Source of the DNA: CAZXFH01 sp964640055
GTDB lineage: Bacteria > Fidelibacterota > UBA2242 > JAFGTP01
NCBI GenBank assembly: GCA_964640055.1
Contig: CAZXFH010000008.1
Span: forward strand, 24,882-88,881
DNA: 64,000 nucleotides
Direction of reading: 5' to 3'
Part shown: piece after piece, positions 62,417 to 64,000 of the stretch
How the letters are laid out: the number at the start of each line of letters is the position of its first letter
Position numbering within the stretch: position 1 is the first letter of the stretch
Notes under the pieces: model-generated
Database searches by the model: none
What the model was told of the DNA's origin: nothing
Seen by the model: the letters and a program-made list of their open reading frames with translations, nothing else
Program-made: the position numbers and the translations under genes

Positions 62417-64000
62417 TCATTTAATGATCATAAATTTGCGGATAACGTGAGCACCCTTTTTTAACACCAATTGTCCGGACTTGTAATAATCCTGGGTTAC
62501 CTCAATGTAGGCAATGTATACGCCACTGACAATGCTGTCTCCTGATTTGGCCATGGAATCCCAGGCATCCTCCCCGCTGTTATCCCGGTGATGAATGGTT
62601 TTGATCAGATCCCCCCGTTCCGTAAAGATTTTGATCAGGCATCTCGGCGGCAAATTGTAGAACATCAGATGATTTTCATGCTGACCCGTCAGCTGATATT
62701 CCCGGGACCGGTAATTAAAGGGATTGGGCACAATCCGGATCAAATCCAGGTCATCACTGGGTTGCCGACGTAAATAGGCTGGCGCAGTGGTACGAGTCCA
62801 GAACAGGCTGCTCCGGATGGACTGACCCGGTGTGGTTGTGTTCACACTGCCGTCATCATAGGATACAATATAGTAAAAATAGCCTTGACCCCGTTGCACC
62901 GCATAATCCTTATGTTGATGGACAAGCGGATTGTTGGTACCGCTGCCACAGGCATAAATCAGTTCAAAAGAGCTATCTGGCGTCCCGACTTGCCGGTAGA
63001 GCTGATATCCGCCGAAATGATCATAGTTTTCAGCATTATCTGACCAACTCAGGATCATGTGGTCGCCACCGGAAGTAACTCTGAATTCTTGCGGGGGAGG
63101 TGGCGCCGGATCAACCGTCAAATGCGTATTCCAGGTCGCCATGGCCCGATCAAAGGTCTGTTTCAGCGAGTCGCGGCCGGTAAATACCCAGGCGTCTTTA
63201 TAGGTATTACGATCGTCAGTCCCGTTTCCATCCGGCAGAATATAGGGTGGGATTTGATGGTACCATTTATAACCGATCTCCTGGCGTTTTTGCCAGCCGA
63301 TACTGCCGGCACATTCGGCCATGACAATCTGAATACTGTCGCCAGGGGCCAAAGTATAGGGCCCATAGCCGATACTCTGGGAAACCCCGCTCATATTCCA
63401 GGCCAGATATTCATCAGCATTTTCAGTATGTCCGAAAGGCGCCGCCTGCCAGCTGGGATCATGGGGAAAACTTAACTTTTCGGCATGGGTTTTTTGCGGT
63501 ATCCCCCGGGTCATAAAAACATATTCATCACCCATTTTACGGGCATCGAATTGATCGTTGCCATGAAGGAGTAAATGATCGGACAGAAAAAAAGGCGCCT
63601 GGGTAAATTGATCCGGATCATCGGATGGATCTGAGGCCGATTGATCAGCATGCAGGGTCAGGACACCGGGAAACTGAGGAGCGCCTAAAAAACCATTGGC
63701 TGCTATCTGGTCACTACCAATATTGGGCCCGCCGATATTATTGCCTGGATATTCGGAATGCAATCCGTGCCAGGCATAGATGGCCCGGTAATTATCACCA
63801 TAATCCGGGTGCAGGATTTCATTGACCGTGTTATGCCCCCACTTAGCGGAATTCGGCGCCCAGCCATAGCCATTTCCAGCGATATATTGGGTCATGGCCC
63901 AGCGGTATTGAAAAAAGAAAATCACATCAGTCAGGGTTAAATTATGCCGGTTGCCATCGGTGTCATAAACCCCGGTATTTTCAAATTTAAAATCATAGAT
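62417..64000 (-). CDS. Large secreted partner protein, third paralogue (5' end beyond window)
   Basis: The gene is open to the right edge of the window and is cut there; the visible part is about 527 residues. It is the closest relative of the 712-residue partner: FKFENTGVYDTDGNRHN and NTVNEILHPDYGDNYRA have near-identical counterparts there, as do YGPYTLAPGDSI, the Fn3-like module (GGDHMILSWSDNAE) and the C-terminal domain (IRIVPNPFNYRS, IKIFTERGDLIKTI, VSGVYIAYIEV, terminal KFMIIK). A GTG at 63925 lies inside the reading frame and is not the start. The siderophore-type receptor gene follows after 44 bases. Confidence 0.82.
   Translation of the reverse strand: MYDFKFENTGVYDTDGNRHNLTLTDVIFFFQYRWAMTQYIAGNGYGWAPNSAKWGHNTVNEILHPDYGDNYRAIYAWHGLHSEYPGNNIGGPNIGSDQIAANGFLGAPQFPGVLTLHADQSASDPSDDPDQFTQAPFFLSDHLLLHGNDQFDARKMGDEYVFMTRGIPQKTHAEKLSFPHDPSWQAAPFGHTENADEYLAWNMSGVSQSIGYGPYTLAPGDSIQIVMAECAGSIGWQKRQEIGYKWYHQIPPYILPDGNGTDDRNTYKDAWVFTGRDSLKQTFDRAMATWNTHLTVDPAPPPPQEFRVTSGGDHMILSWSDNAENYDHFGGYQLYRQVGTPDSSFELIYACGSGTNNPLVHQHKDYAVQRGQGYFYYIVSYDDGSVNTTTPGQSIRSSLFWTRTTAPAYLRRQPSDDLDLIRIVPNPFNYRSREYQLTGQHENHLMFYNLPPRCLIKIFTERGDLIKTIHHRDNSGEDAWDSMAKSGDSIVSGVYIAYIEVTQDYYKSGQLVLKKGAHVIRKFMIIK

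Noticed and set aside
63758..63925. GTG at 63925 as the true start of the third partner gene
   Set aside because: The frame continues to the window edge and upstream codons align with the internal sequence of the 712-residue paralogue, so the gene is only cut by the window.

Overview
The window looks like a chromosome segment from a Gram-negative bacterium of the FCB superphylum outside classical Bacteroidetes (a Calditrichota/KSB1/Marinimicrobia-type lineage). The evidence is (i) four secreted proteins that end in a type A type-IX-secretion (T9SS) sorting domain with the NYPNPFNP signature, (ii) two PorV-type outer-membrane proteins, (iii) a GWxTD-domain protein, (iv) carboxypeptidase-regulatory-domain TonB-dependent receptors (TBDRs), and (v) Shine-Dalgarno sequences of the AGGAG type. 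Species or phylum cannot be fixed from the window alone. No rRNA, CRISPR array, phage gene or transposase was seen.

Region 1 (1-5.7 kb, minus strand): an anchored ferredoxin-fold-like protein, a UMF1/Atg22-type transporter with an unusual extracytoplasmic insertion, an Omp85-like barrel, a FadL-like barrel and a lipoprotein. Region 2 (5.9-13.5 kb): two tandem GH13 alpha-glucan enzymes with export signals, an Asp-box propeller protein and an MFS permease. Region 3 (13.5-22.2 kb, minus strand): a CPBP protease, LepA, a small lipoprotein, an Fpg/Nei glycosylase, a DUF72 protein, a 437-base stretch with coding-like fragments but no intact gene, and a T9SS-exported GHL10 glycosidase. Region 4 (22.5-38.2 kb, plus strand) is housekeeping: a barrel protein, rsmE, a HIT protein, smc, a GWxTD protein, comF, pgk-tpiA-secG, tRNA-Leu(GAG), a TPR protein, acpS, nnr, a VanZ-like protein and recN.

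Region 5 (38.2-64 kb) is entirely minus strand and almost wholly devoted to the cell surface. Two tandem T9SS-exported phosphodiester-glycosidase paralogues (38.2-43.2 kb) are preceded by a strong intrinsic terminator at 43.26 kb. That terminator closes a nine-gene, tightly spaced apparent operon (59.5 to 43.3 kb). The operon holds two related modules. Module A is TBDR, large secreted partner, lipoprotein, PorV. Module B is TBDR, partner, PorV, TIG/propeller lipoprotein, T9SS propeller protein. A third partner paralogue runs off the right edge, followed by a siderophore-receptor-like TBDR. The partners share an uncharacterised N-terminal region, an Fn3-like module and a C-terminal domain that resembles, but differs from, the usual T9SS signal.

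The most striking points are the repeated TBDR/partner/PorV organisation, which suggests a dedicated surface-assembly or uptake system comparable in logic to SusCD, and the two PorV genes. The PorV genes are identical over 921 bp of DNA covering essentially the mature protein, but have unrelated signal peptides and flanks, which points to recent gene conversion or a precise duplication.
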